Of a DNA stretch of 64,000 bases, positions 1 through 8,535 are shown piece after piece. The DNA comes from Micromonospora sp. MH99 (GTDB lineage: Bacteria > Actinomycetota > Actinomycetes > Mycobacteriales > Micromonosporaceae). The notes below the pieces were generated by a model that had not been told where the DNA came from, ran no database searches, and saw nothing but the letters and a program-made list of their open reading frames with translations. Every line of letters starts with the position of its first letter. Position 1 is the stretch's first letter. Position numbers and translations under genes: made by a program. The DNA is taken from contig NZ_MUZA01000022.1 in NCBI RefSeq assembly GCF_021442385.1, positions 1-64,000 on the forward strand, written 5' to 3'.

Positions 1-1171
1 CCGCGGCCTCGACCACCGCGCCGCCACCCGGCTGCACCACCACGTGGTCGGCCAGCGCCGCGCCGCCGCCCGGCGCGGTCCGTGGGACGGACGCCAGGTC
101 CGGCAGCCGTACGCCCCGCAGCACCTCGCCCGTGCCGCCGTCGTCACCGACCCGGGCGCAGATCGCCGCGTCGTCGGAGCTGGCGAGCCGGGGCGGCACG
201 GGCGGCGGCGCGGTCGGGCCGCTCGGGGCAAGATCGGGCAGCGTGGGCAGGGCGGCGAACCGGCCCAGCGTCATCGGTTCAGACTCCCCCTGCCCGGTGC
301 GGGCCAGCAGCAGCCCGGCCTGCAACTCGGTGATCCCGGCCAGCCCGTCGTCGAGCGCCACCGCGTACTGCCGGCCGCCGCCGGAGTTGCGCACCAGGTA
401 GACCTGACCGATCGTGGCGCCCGGCACGCGGGTGGAGGGTCGGCCCTCGCCGGGCAGCGCCAGCGGGGCCAGATCCACGCCTGCGGGAAGCGCGTTGAGC
501 AGGGCGGGCGCGACCGGCACCGCGCGCGTCCGGGTGGTCGCCAGCGCGGCCAGCACCCGGTTGGGATCGCGGACCAGATACCGGCGCTGGTGCCACACGA
601 GGTGCAGGCCGCCGTCGGGATGGCGCAGCAGCAGCGCGTCGTCGCCCAGCGGCCGACCGCCGTCGGGGTCGGTGCCGATCAGCAGCGCGGAGCGGGGGTC
701 CTCGCCGTCGTCCGTCGAACAGACCGTCCACGCCGAGGTCGCCAGCCGGCCGGGGGCGGGCAGCGAGTCCGGTGCGTCGGCGATGCCCAGGGGCAGGCCG
801 CGCGGCACGTCGTCGATCGAGCGTCGGGAGACCAGCACGGTCTTCGACCGATCCGCGCCGACGATCAGCAACGCCGACGCGTAGTTGAGCACCGGGTGCA
901 GCTTCTGCTCCCGATAGACGAACCGGGCGCCGGACTCCTTCTCCACGATCACCGCGCCGGGGTCGCGCCAGCCCTTGCCACCGCCGGCGAACAGGCCGTA
1001 GAGCGCCGAACCCCCGAGCCCGATCGCCGCGACGAGGACGCTGGCCAGGCCCGCGCCCGCCAGCCGCCGAAACGGTGACTGGGCGGGGTCGGTCTCCCGC
1101 ATCACCAGTGCGGCGACCGCCCGCTGGACGCTGAACTGGTAGGAGTGCAGCTGATCCTGCCGCGACGGCAT
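1..1171 (-). CDS. eccB: Type VII secretion protein EccB, C-terminal end beyond left edge
   Basis: Core membrane component of the ESX/type VII secretion machinery. The protein reads leftward from an ATG at 1171 and is still open at base 1, so at least 390 residues are present and the C-terminus is missing (family about 480-500 residues). It begins MPSRQDQLHSYQFSVQRAV, a typical EccB N-terminus, has one membrane helix at about residues 39-62, then a large extracytoplasmic domain with motifs such as GADRSKTVLVSRRSIDDVP and VCSTDDGEDP. Upstream of the ATG is GGAAGGG at a good distance for ribosome binding. It is divergent from the methyltransferase-like gene at 1300. Other ESX genes would be expected to the left. 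The family is recognised from sequence; no partner is visible here. Confidence 0.9.
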   Translation of the reverse strand, partial: MPSRQDQLHSYQFSVQRAVAALVMRETDPAQSPFRRLAGAGLASVLVAAIGLGGSALYGLFAGGGKGWRDPGAVIVEKESGARFVYREQKLHPVLNYASALLIVGADRSKTVLVSRRSIDDVPRGLPLGIADAPDSLPAPGRLATSAWTVCSTDDGEDPRSALLIGTDPDGGRPLGDDALLLRHPDGGLHLVWHQRRYLVRDPNRVLAALATTRTRAVPVAPALLNALPAGVDLAPLALPGEGRPSTRVPGATIGQVYLVRNSGGGRQYAVALDDGLAGITELQAGLLLARTGQGESEPMTLGRFAALPTLPDLAPSGPTAPPPVPPRLASSDDAAICARVGDDGGTGEVLRGVRLPDLASVPRTAPGGGAALADHVVVQPGGGAVVEAA

Positions 1172-1299
1172 GAGGTCCCTTCCGCTGGTTCGACCGGGCC
1201 ACAGGATATGCGCTGCGTCGATGTCCCGTGGACCCTGCGTGGCCGGCCCGGCCCCGACCGGTACCATCCGGGGACGAATCCGGCGGCGAGAGGGCACCC

Positions 1300-2013
1300 G
1301 TGGGCGCGCGTTTCGAGGAGCTGGCCTGGCGGGAGACCCCGATCGGCGCGATCAGCCTGCGGCGGCGCCGCGATCCGGCGCTGCAGGTCGAGGTGTACGA
1401 GGTCAAGCTCGACGACGAGTACCTGATGTCCAGCCTCTTCCCCGTCGCCGAGATCGAGCTGGCCCGGCTGGGCCTGGCCGAACTCACCGGCGACGCCCTC
1501 GACGTGGTGGTCGGCGGCCTCGGGTTGGGCTACACCGCGTGCACCGCGCTGGCCGACCCGCGGGTGCGTGCACTGCTCGTGGTGGAGGCCATCGAGGACG
1601 TCATCGACTGGCACCGGCGAGGGCTGCTGCCGTTCGCGGCCGGTCTCGCCGAGGACCCCCGGACGCGGTTCGCGCGAGCCGACTTCTTCGCCGCGGTGGC
1701 CGGCGACGACGGGTTCGACGCCGAGGAACCCGGGCGTCTCTTCGACGCGGTTCTGCTCGACGTCGACCACTCGCCGCGCAACGTCCTGCACCCGAGCCAC
1801 GCCCCCTTCTACACGCCGGACGGGCTGCGCCGACTCGCCGCGCTGCTGCGCCCGGAGGGCGTCTTCGCGCTGTGGTCGGACGACCCGCCGGACGACGAGT
1901 TCATCGCGGCGCTCACGGAGGTGTTCGCGACCGCGCGGGCGCATGTCGTACCGTTCGCCAACCCGCTGACCGGCGGCCAGTCCGCCAACACGGTCTACGT
2001 CGCCCACCGCTGA
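1300..2013 (+). CDS. Spermidine synthase-like (class I methyltransferase fold) protein
   Basis: A 237-residue cytoplasmic protein with the Rossmann-like fold of spermidine synthases and SAM methyltransferases. The nucleotide-binding glycine motif VGGLGLGYT is near residues 71-79, followed by VVEAIED (acidic residue that would bind the ribose) and LFDAVLLDVDHSP at about 145-157. It lacks the N-terminal beta domain of true spermidine synthases, so polyamine synthesis is uncertain. The GTG at 1300 is chosen because GGCGAGAGGG lies just upstream and similarity starts here (VGARFEELAW); an ATG at 1228 gives a Pro/Arg-rich extension that looks noncoding. It stands alone, divergent from eccB. Confidence 0.8.
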   Translation: MGARFEELAWRETPIGAISLRRRRDPALQVEVYEVKLDDEYLMSSLFPVAEIELARLGLAELTGDALDVVVGGLGLGYTACTALADPRVRALLVVEAIEDVIDWHRRGLLPFAAGLAEDPRTRFARADFFAAVAGDDGFDAEEPGRLFDAVLLDVDHSPRNVLHPSHAPFYTPDGLRRLAALLRPEGVFALWSDDPPDDEFIAALTEVFATARAHVVPFANPLTGGQSANTVYVAHR

Positions 2014-2197
2014 ATCCCGCCCGCCGCTCACCGGTCAGCGCGCCTGTCACGGACGACCACCGGTCACGATCACGCTCGCCCGGCGCGGTGTCGCGCAGCG
2101 CGTCCACGGCGGGCTGGCGTTTCAGGTCGACGGGATCGGGAAGATCGGCCCCGGGGTCGCCGCATCTCGCGCCGCGGCCGGGTTACTGGAGGTCGCG

Positions 2198-2374
2198 ATG
2201 CGTGCCCTGCTCTGGGTCGTCGGTGTGGTCGCCGGCGTGCTGATTCTGCTCGGGCTGCTCCTCGAGGCGGTCCGCTGGCTGATCATCATCGGCCTGATCG
2301 CGCTGGTGATCGTGATCATCCTGGGCGTGGTCAAGGGACGGCAGGCCATGCACCACCAGACCCGCCGACGGTGA
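2198..2374 (+). CDS. Small two-helix membrane protein
   Basis: A 58-residue protein starting at the ATG at 2198, with CTGGAGGT as ribosome binding site. Nearly the whole length is hydrophobic: helix 1 at about residues 4-23, a short polar turn (EAVRW), helix 2 at about 28-46, then a basic tail ending HHQTRRR, likely cytoplasmic. No family is recognised. Hydrophobic codon pattern, ribosome site and convergent placement against the acyl-CoA dehydrogenase support a real gene. The 184 bases upstream (2014-2197) show no other gene. Confidence 0.65.
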   Translation: MRALLWVVGVVAGVLILLGLLLEAVRWLIIIGLIALVIVIILGVVKGRQAMHHQTRRR

Positions 2375-2386
2375 CGCCGGCGCGGC

Positions 2387-4189
2387 TCAGAACCAGTCCG
2401 CGCGCATGTCGAGCGTGGTCCGGTCGAGGCTGTCCAGCAGGTCGAACTGCGGGCCCGTCCGGGGCAGCTCGGCCGTGAAGAAGTAGCGGGCGGCCTGCCG
2501 CTTGCCGGCGTGGAAGGCGTCGCCGTCGTTGTGGACCGGCAGCGCCAGCACCTGCTCCAGCCACATCCAGGCGATCACCACGTGCCCGACCGCCTCCAGG
2601 TAGACGCTGGCGTTGGCCAGAGCCAGCACCGGGTCACCGCCGGACCAGAGCCGCCGGGTGACCGCGGCGATCCGGTCCACCGCGCCGGCCAGCCGGTCGG
2701 CCAGCTCGGCCGCCTCTCCCCCGGCCCGGCGGCCCCGGCTGACGGTGTCGCCGATGGTCTCGGTCAGCAGGAGCAGACCCGCGCCGTCGCGCATGGTCAT
2801 CTTGCGCCCCAACAGGTCCAGCGCCTGGATGCCGTGGGTGCCCTCGTGGATCGGGTTGAGCCGGTTGTCCCGGTAGTGCTGCTCGATGTCGTGATCGCGC
2901 GTGTAGCCGGCGCCGCCGAGCACCTGGATCGCCAGGTCGTTGGCGGCCAGGCACCACTGCGAGGGCCAGCTCTTGGTGATCGGGGTGAGCACGTCCAGCA
3001 GCAGGTGCGACCGCTCGCGGTCGGTCTGCTGCGGGGCGGTCTGCTCCTCGTCGAGCAGCCGGGCGCAGTAGAGCACCAGGGCCAGGGCACCCTCGACGTA
3101 GCTCTTCTGCGCCAGCAGCATCCGCCGTACGTCCGGGTGGTCGATGATCGGCACCTGCGGGGCCGCCGGGTCCTTCGCGTCGACCGGCCGGCCCTGCGGC
3201 CGCTCGCGGGCGTACGCCAGGCTCTTGAGATAGCCGGTGTAGCCCAGCGCCATGGCACCGGCGCCGACACCGATCCGGGCCCCGTTCATCATGTGGAACA
3301 TCTGGGCGAGCCCCTGGTGCGGCATGCCGACCAGGTGGCCGACGGCGCCGGGGCGACCGGCCGGGGTGTGGCCGCCGTCGCCGAAGCTGAGCAGGGTGTT
3401 GGTGGTCCCCCGGAAGCCCATCTTGTGGTTGAGCCCGGCGAGCACCACGTCGTTGCGGTCGCCGAGCGACCCGTCCGGCGCGACGAGCACCTTGGGCACG
3501 ATGAACAGCGAGATGCCCTTCACCCCGGGTGGCCCGCCGGGAATCCGCGCCAGCACCAGGTGGACAATGTTCTCGGCCAGCTCATGGTCACCGCCGGAGA
3601 TCCACATCTTGGTGCCGTAGAGCCGGTACGTCCCGTCCGGCTGCGGCTCGGCCCGGGTGGTGATGTCGGCCAGCGAGCTGCCCGCGTGCGGCTCGGACAG
3701 GCACATGGTGCCGAAGAACCGGCCTTCCAGCATGGGTCGGACGTACGTGTCGACCTGCTCGGCGCTGCCGTGCGCCAACAACAGCTTCGCGTTGCCCAGG
3801 GTCAGCATCGGGTACGCCGAGGTGGCCACGTTGGCCGCCTGGAACCAGGCGAAGCAGGCGGCGGCGACGGCCTGCGGCAGTTGCAGACCGCCGACCGAGG
3901 CGTCCAGCCCGGCGGTGAGCAGACCCGTCTCGGCGAAGCTGTCCAACGCGGCGCGCACCTGCGGGATCAGCCGCACCCGCTGCCCGTCGAACGTCGGTTC
4001 GGCAAGGTCGGCGGCCCGATTGTGCGGGGCGAACTGCTCGGTGGCCACCCGCTCGGCGAGGTCCAGCGCGTCGTCGAAGGTCTCCCGGGAGTGCTCGGCG
4101 TAGCGAGGGCGCTCGACGAGCTGCGACACCCGCAACCAGTCGTGCAGCAGGAAGTCCAGGTCACGGCGGGACAGCAGGGTGGACGGCAC
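2387..4189 (-). CDS. Acyl-CoA dehydrogenase, 600-residue type
   Basis: FAD-dependent acyl-CoA dehydrogenase of the long (about 600-residue) class that includes 3-methylmercaptopropionyl-CoA dehydrogenase DmdC and several FadE enzymes. Visible parts: N-terminal helices, the mid-domain FAD motif MCLSEPHAGSSLADITTRA, TKMWISGGDHEL, FRGTTNTLLSF, and the catalytic-base segment NPIHEGTHGIQALDLLGRK with Glu at about residue 449, then an extra C-terminal helical domain. The GTG at 4189 is used because GAGGAG precedes it; an ATG 31 codons upstream adds a low-complexity Pro/Arg leader. The substrate cannot be told from sequence. Monocistronic, divergent from the gene at 4332. Confidence 0.88.
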   Translation of the reverse strand: MPSTLLSRRDLDFLLHDWLRVSQLVERPRYAEHSRETFDDALDLAERVATEQFAPHNRAADLAEPTFDGQRVRLIPQVRAALDSFAETGLLTAGLDASVGGLQLPQAVAAACFAWFQAANVATSAYPMLTLGNAKLLLAHGSAEQVDTYVRPMLEGRFFGTMCLSEPHAGSSLADITTRAEPQPDGTYRLYGTKMWISGGDHELAENIVHLVLARIPGGPPGVKGISLFIVPKVLVAPDGSLGDRNDVVLAGLNHKMGFRGTTNTLLSFGDGGHTPAGRPGAVGHLVGMPHQGLAQMFHMMNGARIGVGAGAMALGYTGYLKSLAYARERPQGRPVDAKDPAAPQVPIIDHPDVRRMLLAQKSYVEGALALVLYCARLLDEEQTAPQQTDRERSHLLLDVLTPITKSWPSQWCLAANDLAIQVLGGAGYTRDHDIEQHYRDNRLNPIHEGTHGIQALDLLGRKMTMRDGAGLLLLTETIGDTVSRGRRAGGEAAELADRLAGAVDRIAAVTRRLWSGGDPVLALANASVYLEAVGHVVIAWMWLEQVLALPVHNDGDAFHAGKRQAARYFFTAELPRTGPQFDLLDSLDRTTLDMRADWF

Positions 4190-4317
4190 GGAACTCCTCG
4201 GCGGGCTCGGGTCTGTCGGGCGGGGGCGGCGGCCCGGCGTCGCCCCCGACCCATCCTGACCGATCCGCCGGGAGCACACCACCGCCGCCGGCGGGCGTCA
4301 TTGTCGTACCCGTCGGC

Positions 4318-4323
4318 TAGCGT
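4318..4323 (+). promoter_or_regulatory. -10 box of a probable leaderless promoter
   Basis: TAGCGT lies 8 bases before the GTG at 4332, matching the actinobacterial TAnnnT -10 pattern for leaderless transcripts; no ribosome binding site is seen before this start. Confidence 0.5.
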
Positions 4324-4331
4324 CCCTGCCC

Positions 4332-4742
4332 GTGACCGCACCCGGAGACGTCGACCCCGAGGTTCTCGACCGGCTACGCCCAATCTGTCGCGGGTTGCCG
4401 GAGACCTACGAGGAGCCGGCCTGGGTGGGCACACGTTGGCGGATCCGCCGGCGCACCTTCGCCCACGTGCTCACCGTCGACCCCGACCGTCAGGGGGCGC
4501 ACGCGCGCGCCGCCACGCTCGGCCGGCCGGCCTGCCTGTTGGTCTTCCGATCACCGCTCGACGAGATCGCCGGTCTCCTGAGCGTCGGGCACCCCTTCTA
4601 CAAGCCGGACTGGAGCCCGAACGTGCTGGGCATGATCCTGGACGCGGACACCGACTGGGACGAGGTGGGCGAGCTGCTCACCGAGAGCTACCGCGTGCAG
4701 GCGCCCAAACGGCTCGCCGCACTTGTCGACGGGCCCGGCTGA
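4332..4742 (+). CDS. MmcQ/YjbR (DUF419) family protein
   Basis: A 136-residue protein of the MmcQ/YjbR family, small cytoplasmic proteins with a CyaY-like fold often annotated as DNA-binding though the role is unproven. Typical features: an N-terminal helix (VLDRLRPICRGLPETYEEPAW), WRIRRRTFAHV, the hallmark VGHPFYKPDWSPNVLGMIL and the C-terminal ESYRVQAPKRLAA. The GTG at 4332 has no ribosome site but follows a TAGCGT -10 box by 8 bases, so translation is probably leaderless. Divergent from the acyl-CoA dehydrogenase with 142 bases between starts. Confidence 0.8.
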   Translation: MTAPGDVDPEVLDRLRPICRGLPETYEEPAWVGTRWRIRRRTFAHVLTVDPDRQGAHARAATLGRPACLLVFRSPLDEIAGLLSVGHPFYKPDWSPNVLGMILDADTDWDEVGELLTESYRVQAPKRLAALVDGPG

Positions 4743-4897
4743 ACGCGCCCGCCGCCCGCCGTGCCGGCGTGTGGCCGGCAGCGCACCGGCGTCCGCCGTC
4801 TCGGCGTTTCGCCGGGGCCGGCACGGGGATACCGCGCCAACGGTGGCGGGTCATCGACGGGAATCGGCGACGCCGCCCGTCGCGTGAGGAGCGGCAG

Positions 4898-5935
4898 ATG
4901 TCCAGGCTTGGCACCGAGGAGGACCTTCGGTTGACGCCAGTGCTCGTCGAGGACCGGGTGTGCACAGGTGTGACCACCCTGCGGGGGCGGGTCTTCCTGA
5001 GCTACCCGGCGGCGGACCGGCCGGGCGTGCAGGTGGCGGAGGCGCTGCCGGACGGCGGCCGCAACCCGTACCCGGACGCCGCGTGGAACGAGCCGGACCA
5101 ACCGCCGGACGGAACGTTCGTGCACGTCAACGGGTTGCGGGCGGGCCCGGACGGCCGACTGTGGATCGTCGATTCGGGGTCCGGGCAGCTCGGCGGTGAG
5201 CAGGTGCCCGGCGGCGCGCGGCTGATCGCCGTCGACGTGGCCAGCGACCGGGTGGATCGGGTCTACCACCTCGACGACGCGGTGCGCCCGCACAGCTACG
5301 TCGACGACGTCCGGTTTCACGGCGACACCGCTTACCTCACCGACGCCGGCATGCCCGGCCTCATCGTGCTGGACCTCGATTCGGGTCGGTGCCGACGGGT
5401 GTTGGACGGGCACCCGAGCACGGTGGGCGGGCCCGTGGTCGCCGACGGTCGGGCGCTGCGCGATCCCAGCGGCGCCGAGGTGTGCCTGAACGCCGACCAG
5501 CTGGAGGTGTCGCCGGACGGTCGGTGGCTGTACTACCAGCCGGCCTCGGGTGGGATGTCCCGGATCGGCACCCGCTGGCTGGACGACCCGACGCTGTCCG
5601 CGGAGGAGTTGGCCCGGCGGGTGGAGCCCTGGTGGGACACGCCCAGCACCGGCGGGACGGCCATCGACGCGCTCGGCACCATCTACGTCAGCGATGTGGA
5701 ACGACGTCGCGTGCTCGCCCTGGCGCCGGACCGCAGCGTCCGTACGCTCGTCGCCGACCCGCGTCTGGCCTGGGTGGACGCGATGTGGCTCGACGCCGAG
5801 GGTCACCTCTGGCTGCCGGCGGCCCAACTGCACCTGACCGCCGGCCTCAATGGCGGGCACGCGGCCGTCGACTATCCGGTCCGGATCTACCGGATGCCTG
5901 TCGACGCCGGTCCGCCCCCGATCGACCACGCCTGA
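4898..5935 (+). CDS. Major royal jelly/yellow-like beta-propeller protein
   Basis: A 345-residue protein resembling the bacterial branch of the major royal jelly/Yellow family (six-bladed beta-propeller; some are annotated as L-dopachrome tautomerase-related, without proof). Blade motifs include NGLRAGPDGRLWIVDSGSG, SYVDDVRFHGDTAYLTDAG, CLNADQLEVSPDGRWLYYQ, GTAIDALGTIYVSDVERR and WVDAMWLDAEGHLWLPAAQ. No signal peptide is evident, so it is probably cytoplasmic although eukaryotic relatives are secreted. The ATG at 4898 has GAGGAG 8 bases upstream. It stands alone. Family fairly certain; activity unknown. Confidence 0.75.
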   Translation: MSRLGTEEDLRLTPVLVEDRVCTGVTTLRGRVFLSYPAADRPGVQVAEALPDGGRNPYPDAAWNEPDQPPDGTFVHVNGLRAGPDGRLWIVDSGSGQLGGEQVPGGARLIAVDVASDRVDRVYHLDDAVRPHSYVDDVRFHGDTAYLTDAGMPGLIVLDLDSGRCRRVLDGHPSTVGGPVVADGRALRDPSGAEVCLNADQLEVSPDGRWLYYQPASGGMSRIGTRWLDDPTLSAEELARRVEPWWDTPSTGGTAIDALGTIYVSDVERRRVLALAPDRSVRTLVADPRLAWVDAMWLDAEGHLWLPAAQLHLTAGLNGGHAAVDYPVRIYRMPVDAGPPPIDHA

Positions 5936-6123
5936 CGGCGTTATTCCTGAAAAGCGGTCGGTGCGGATCATGTCGTGTCGCCGTCACGGACCTCAACCAT
6001 CCATTGTGTACGGCAGCTGGTGCGGGCCGGCGACGGACCACCTGCCGGTCGAGACTCCCTACCCGCTGCCGACGCAGATCGCCGCTCGCCTCGGCGCGAC
6101 CTGCGGTGGGTGGGAGTCCTCGA

Positions 6124-6129
6124 TATCCT
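6124..6129 (+). promoter_or_regulatory. -10 box of a probable leaderless promoter
   Basis: TATCCT lies 7 bases before the ATG at 6137, and the gene has no Shine-Dalgarno sequence. The bases between 5936 and here hold no gene. Confidence 0.45.
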
Positions 6130-6136
6130 GCCTCGC

Positions 6137-6517
6137 ATGCATCGAAGCCGTGTGTACGCCCTGCTGATCGACGCGCCCGAGGCGGAGGCCGCGCGGGCGG
6201 CGGAGTTCTGGTCGGCGGCGCTCGGCGTCGACACCCGGACCCATCCGGCCGAGCCGCAGTTCGTCGGCCTGCACGAGGCGTTGCCGGGCCTGGTCACCGC
6301 CGTCCAGGCCGTCGACGACGCGCCGCGCTACCACCTCGACATCGAGACCGACGACGTGGCGGCGGAGACCGCTCGACTTGTCGGTCTGGGGGCCACCGAG
6401 GTGTCGCAGTGGTTGGAGTGTCGGATTCTGCGGGCACCCGGCGGGCACCTGCTCTGTGTGCTGCCGGTCGAGAGCCCACCCGAGGTGTTCGACGCCCAGT
6501 CCCGAACCTGGTCGTGA
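6137..6517 (+). CDS. VOC (glyoxalase/bleomycin resistance-like) family protein
   Basis: A 126-residue single-unit vicinal oxygen chelate domain: RVYALLIDAPEAEAARAAEFWSAALG (first beta-alpha unit), RYHLDIETDD in the middle (His and Glu are usual metal positions) and a C-terminal APGGHLLCVLPVES strand. VOC proteins are dioxygenases, isomerases or drug-binding proteins; nothing here fixes the substrate. The ATG at 6137 is preferred over an in-frame start 54 codons upstream because the homologous domain begins here and a TATCCT -10 box precedes it by 7 bases. Confidence 0.8.
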   Translation: MHRSRVYALLIDAPEAEAARAAEFWSAALGVDTRTHPAEPQFVGLHEALPGLVTAVQAVDDAPRYHLDIETDDVAAETARLVGLGATEVSQWLECRILRAPGGHLLCVLPVESPPEVFDAQSRTWS

Positions 6518-6543
6518 CGCGCCGGGCTGTCGGAGGGCGGCGC

Positions 6544-6549
6544 TAGGGT
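6544..6549 (+). promoter_or_regulatory. -10 box of a probable leaderless promoter
   Basis: TAGGGT followed by TCCGGCC and then the ATG at 6557. Nearly the same box and spacing, with the same TCCGGCC-ATG, recurs at 44058-44073. Confidence 0.5.
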
Positions 6550-6556
6550 TCCGGCC

Positions 6557-7252
6557 ATGGCGGATGTGGTGTTGGTGGCGGGCGCGTGGCTGGGATCGTG
6601 GGCGTGGGACGAGGTGGTGCCGGGGCTGCGGGCCGCCGGCCACCAGACCTGTCCCCTGACCCTCTCCGGTCTCGCCGAGAGGCGGGGCGTGCCCGCCGGG
6701 CAGCAGACCCACGTGCAGGACATCGTCGGCGAGATCGAGCGACGCGACCTGCGCGACGTGGTGCTGGTCGGGCACAGCTACTCGGGCATCCCGGTCGGTC
6801 AGGCCGCCGGGCGGATCGGCGACCGGTTGACCCGGGTGGTCTACGTCGACGCGGAGGTGCCGGTCGACGGCCTGTCGTTCGCGTCCGGCTGGTGGCAGGG
6901 TCAGGCGGCGTTCGAGTCGGTGCTCGCCGACAACGGCGGCGACTGGGCGCCACTCGACGTGGCCGAGTTCGACGGTCAGGGGCTCACCGACGAGCAGATC
7001 GCGCGACTGGTCAAGGGCTGCACCCCGCACCCGGGTGCCACGCTTACCGAGCCGGCCGTGCTGGCGCGTCCGCTGGGCGAGCTGCCGACGACGTACGTCA
7101 AGTGCCTGCTCGACGGGCCGGAGCCCAACGACACCGTGTCCGCGCTGCTGACCAGCGAGCAGTGGCGGCTGGTCACCATGGCGACGGGCCACTGGCCGAT
7201 GTTCTCGCAGCCCGACGAGCTGGCCCGGTTGCTGGTGGAGCAGATCGGCTGA
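6557..7252 (+). CDS. Alpha/beta hydrolase
   Basis: A 231-residue alpha/beta hydrolase of the esterase/salicylate-esterase-like group. It opens with VLVAGAWLGSWAWDEVVPGL (oxyanion strand; HG is replaced by AG), has the nucleophile elbow VLVGHSYSGIPVG with Ser at about residue 75, an acidic position in YVDAEVP, and the catalytic-His segment TMATGHWPMFSQPDELARLL near residue 213. Cytoplasmic, no signal peptide. No ribosome binding site; a TAGGGT box 7 bases upstream suggests a leaderless mRNA. It converges on the MFS gene with 26 bases between. Confidence 0.85.
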   Translation: MADVVLVAGAWLGSWAWDEVVPGLRAAGHQTCPLTLSGLAERRGVPAGQQTHVQDIVGEIERRDLRDVVLVGHSYSGIPVGQAAGRIGDRLTRVVYVDAEVPVDGLSFASGWWQGQAAFESVLADNGGDWAPLDVAEFDGQGLTDEQIARLVKGCTPHPGATLTEPAVLARPLGELPTTYVKCLLDGPEPNDTVSALLTSEQWRLVTMATGHWPMFSQPDELARLLVEQIG

Positions 7253-7278
7253 CTCTCCGCATGCGCCGGCCCGGCGGG

Positions 7279-8535
7279 TCAGGTCACGGCGTCGTCGAGG
7301 GTCCTGATGTGGCGCACCGGGGACGCGAGCAGCCACAGCACGGCGAGCATGCCGCCCACTCCGGCGACGACCAGGGTCGGCCGCAGCCCGATGGTGGTGC
7401 CCAGCGCGCCGCCGACCAGCGCGCCGAGCGGCCGGATGCCGTAGTTGACGGCGCTGTACGCGCCGGCCCGACGACCGCGCGCGTCGTCGGGTGTGACGGC
7501 GGTGAGCAGGGCGTTGAGGTTGACGTCCATCAGCATCACGCCGACGCTGGACACCAGCTCGATGGCCGCCAGCATGGCCACCTTCGCCCAGGTCGGGCCG
7601 GCGACCAACGCCGTCAGCGCGAGCGGCGCGGGGAAGACCACCGCGCCGATCATCGCGGTGCGGCCCAGCCCGATGGCCCGCGAGACGCGGGGCGCCAGGG
7701 CCGCGCCGGCGAGTCCGCCGAGCGCGCCGATGCCGAACGCGACGCCGATCGCGCCGGCCGACAGGCCGAGTTCACGGTTGGCGTAGAGCACCAGCAGCGC
7801 CGTGGCGATGAAGGTGAAGAAGTTGACGGTGCTGGTGCAGCCGAGCGCGGCGCGCAGCACCGGGTGGCGCAGCACCAGCGCGAAGCCCTCGCGGACCAGG
7901 CCGAGCGTGGACGTCCGCCGTGGCGGCGGTGGCGGCTCGGTGACCGGGATGCGCCGCAGCAGCAGCGCGGAGGCCAGGAAGGACACCGCGTCGACGAGGA
8001 TCGCCACCGGCGCGCTGAGCGCCTGGACGAGTCCACCGCCGACGGCCGGGCCGGCGATGAACGAGAGGGACCGGCTCACGCTGAGTTTGCTGTTCGCGTC
8101 CACGTACGCCGACCGCGGCACCAGGGCGACGAAGAACGCCTGCTGTCCCAGGGCGAACAGCACCGCCCCGGCGCCGGTGAGCAGCGCCACCAGGTACAGC
8201 TGGGTGAGGGTGACCGCCCCGAACAGGTAGGCCGCGGGCAGGCTGAGCAGAACGGCCGCGCGCAGCAGGTCCGCGATGATCAGGAGTCGACGCTTGTGGG
8301 TGCGCTGGTCCACCCACGCGCCGAGGAACAGGCCCAGCAGGTTGGGCAGCCAGATCAGCGCGGTGAGGACGCTGACCTGCACGGGCGTCGCGGCGAGCAG
8401 GGAGACGGCGATCAGCGGCAGGGCCAGCTCGCTGACCCGGTCGCCGAACGCGGTGATCGTCTGGCCGATCCAGAAGGTGCGGAACCGCCGGTCGCGGCCC
8501 AGCGCCGGTGCGGGTGGGGCGTCGAGCGCCGTCAT
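7279..8535 (-). CDS. MFS transporter (DHA3-like efflux)
   Basis: A 418-residue, 12-helix major facilitator transporter of the type that exports macrolides and other small molecules. FRTFWIGQTITAFGDRVSELALPLIAV is helix 1, then LLGLFLGAWVDQRTHKRRLLIIADLLRA (motif A region), a central loop at about residues 195-215, and MDVNLNALLTAVTPDDARGRRAGAY late in the chain. The ATG at 8535 overlaps the stop of the ArsR-family gene upstream (ATGA), so the pair is translationally coupled and the regulator probably controls the pump. The start is fixed by this overlap; the longer in-frame reading is an Arg-rich artefact. Confidence 0.88.
   Translation of the reverse strand: MTALDAPPAPALGRDRRFRTFWIGQTITAFGDRVSELALPLIAVSLLAATPVQVSVLTALIWLPNLLGLFLGAWVDQRTHKRRLLIIADLLRAAVLLSLPAAYLFGAVTLTQLYLVALLTGAGAVLFALGQQAFFVALVPRSAYVDANSKLSVSRSLSFIAGPAVGGGLVQALSAPVAILVDAVSFLASALLLRRIPVTEPPPPPRRTSTLGLVREGFALVLRHPVLRAALGCTSTVNFFTFIATALLVLYANRELGLSAGAIGVAFGIGALGGLAGAALAPRVSRAIGLGRTAMIGAVVFPAPLALTALVAGPTWAKVAMLAAIELVSSVGVMLMDVNLNALLTAVTPDDARGRRAGAYSAVNYGIRPLGALVGGALGTTIGLRPTLVVAGVGGMLAVLWLLASPVRHIRTLDDAVT

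Noticed and set aside
2510..5935. A very long rightward open frame of more than 1100 codons covering the acyl-CoA dehydrogenase gene
   Set aside because: It is antisense to a clear dehydrogenase and rich in Arg/Gly/Gln; only its end, from 4898, is a real gene (royal-jelly-like protein). Long frames are common on the opposite strand in high-GC DNA.
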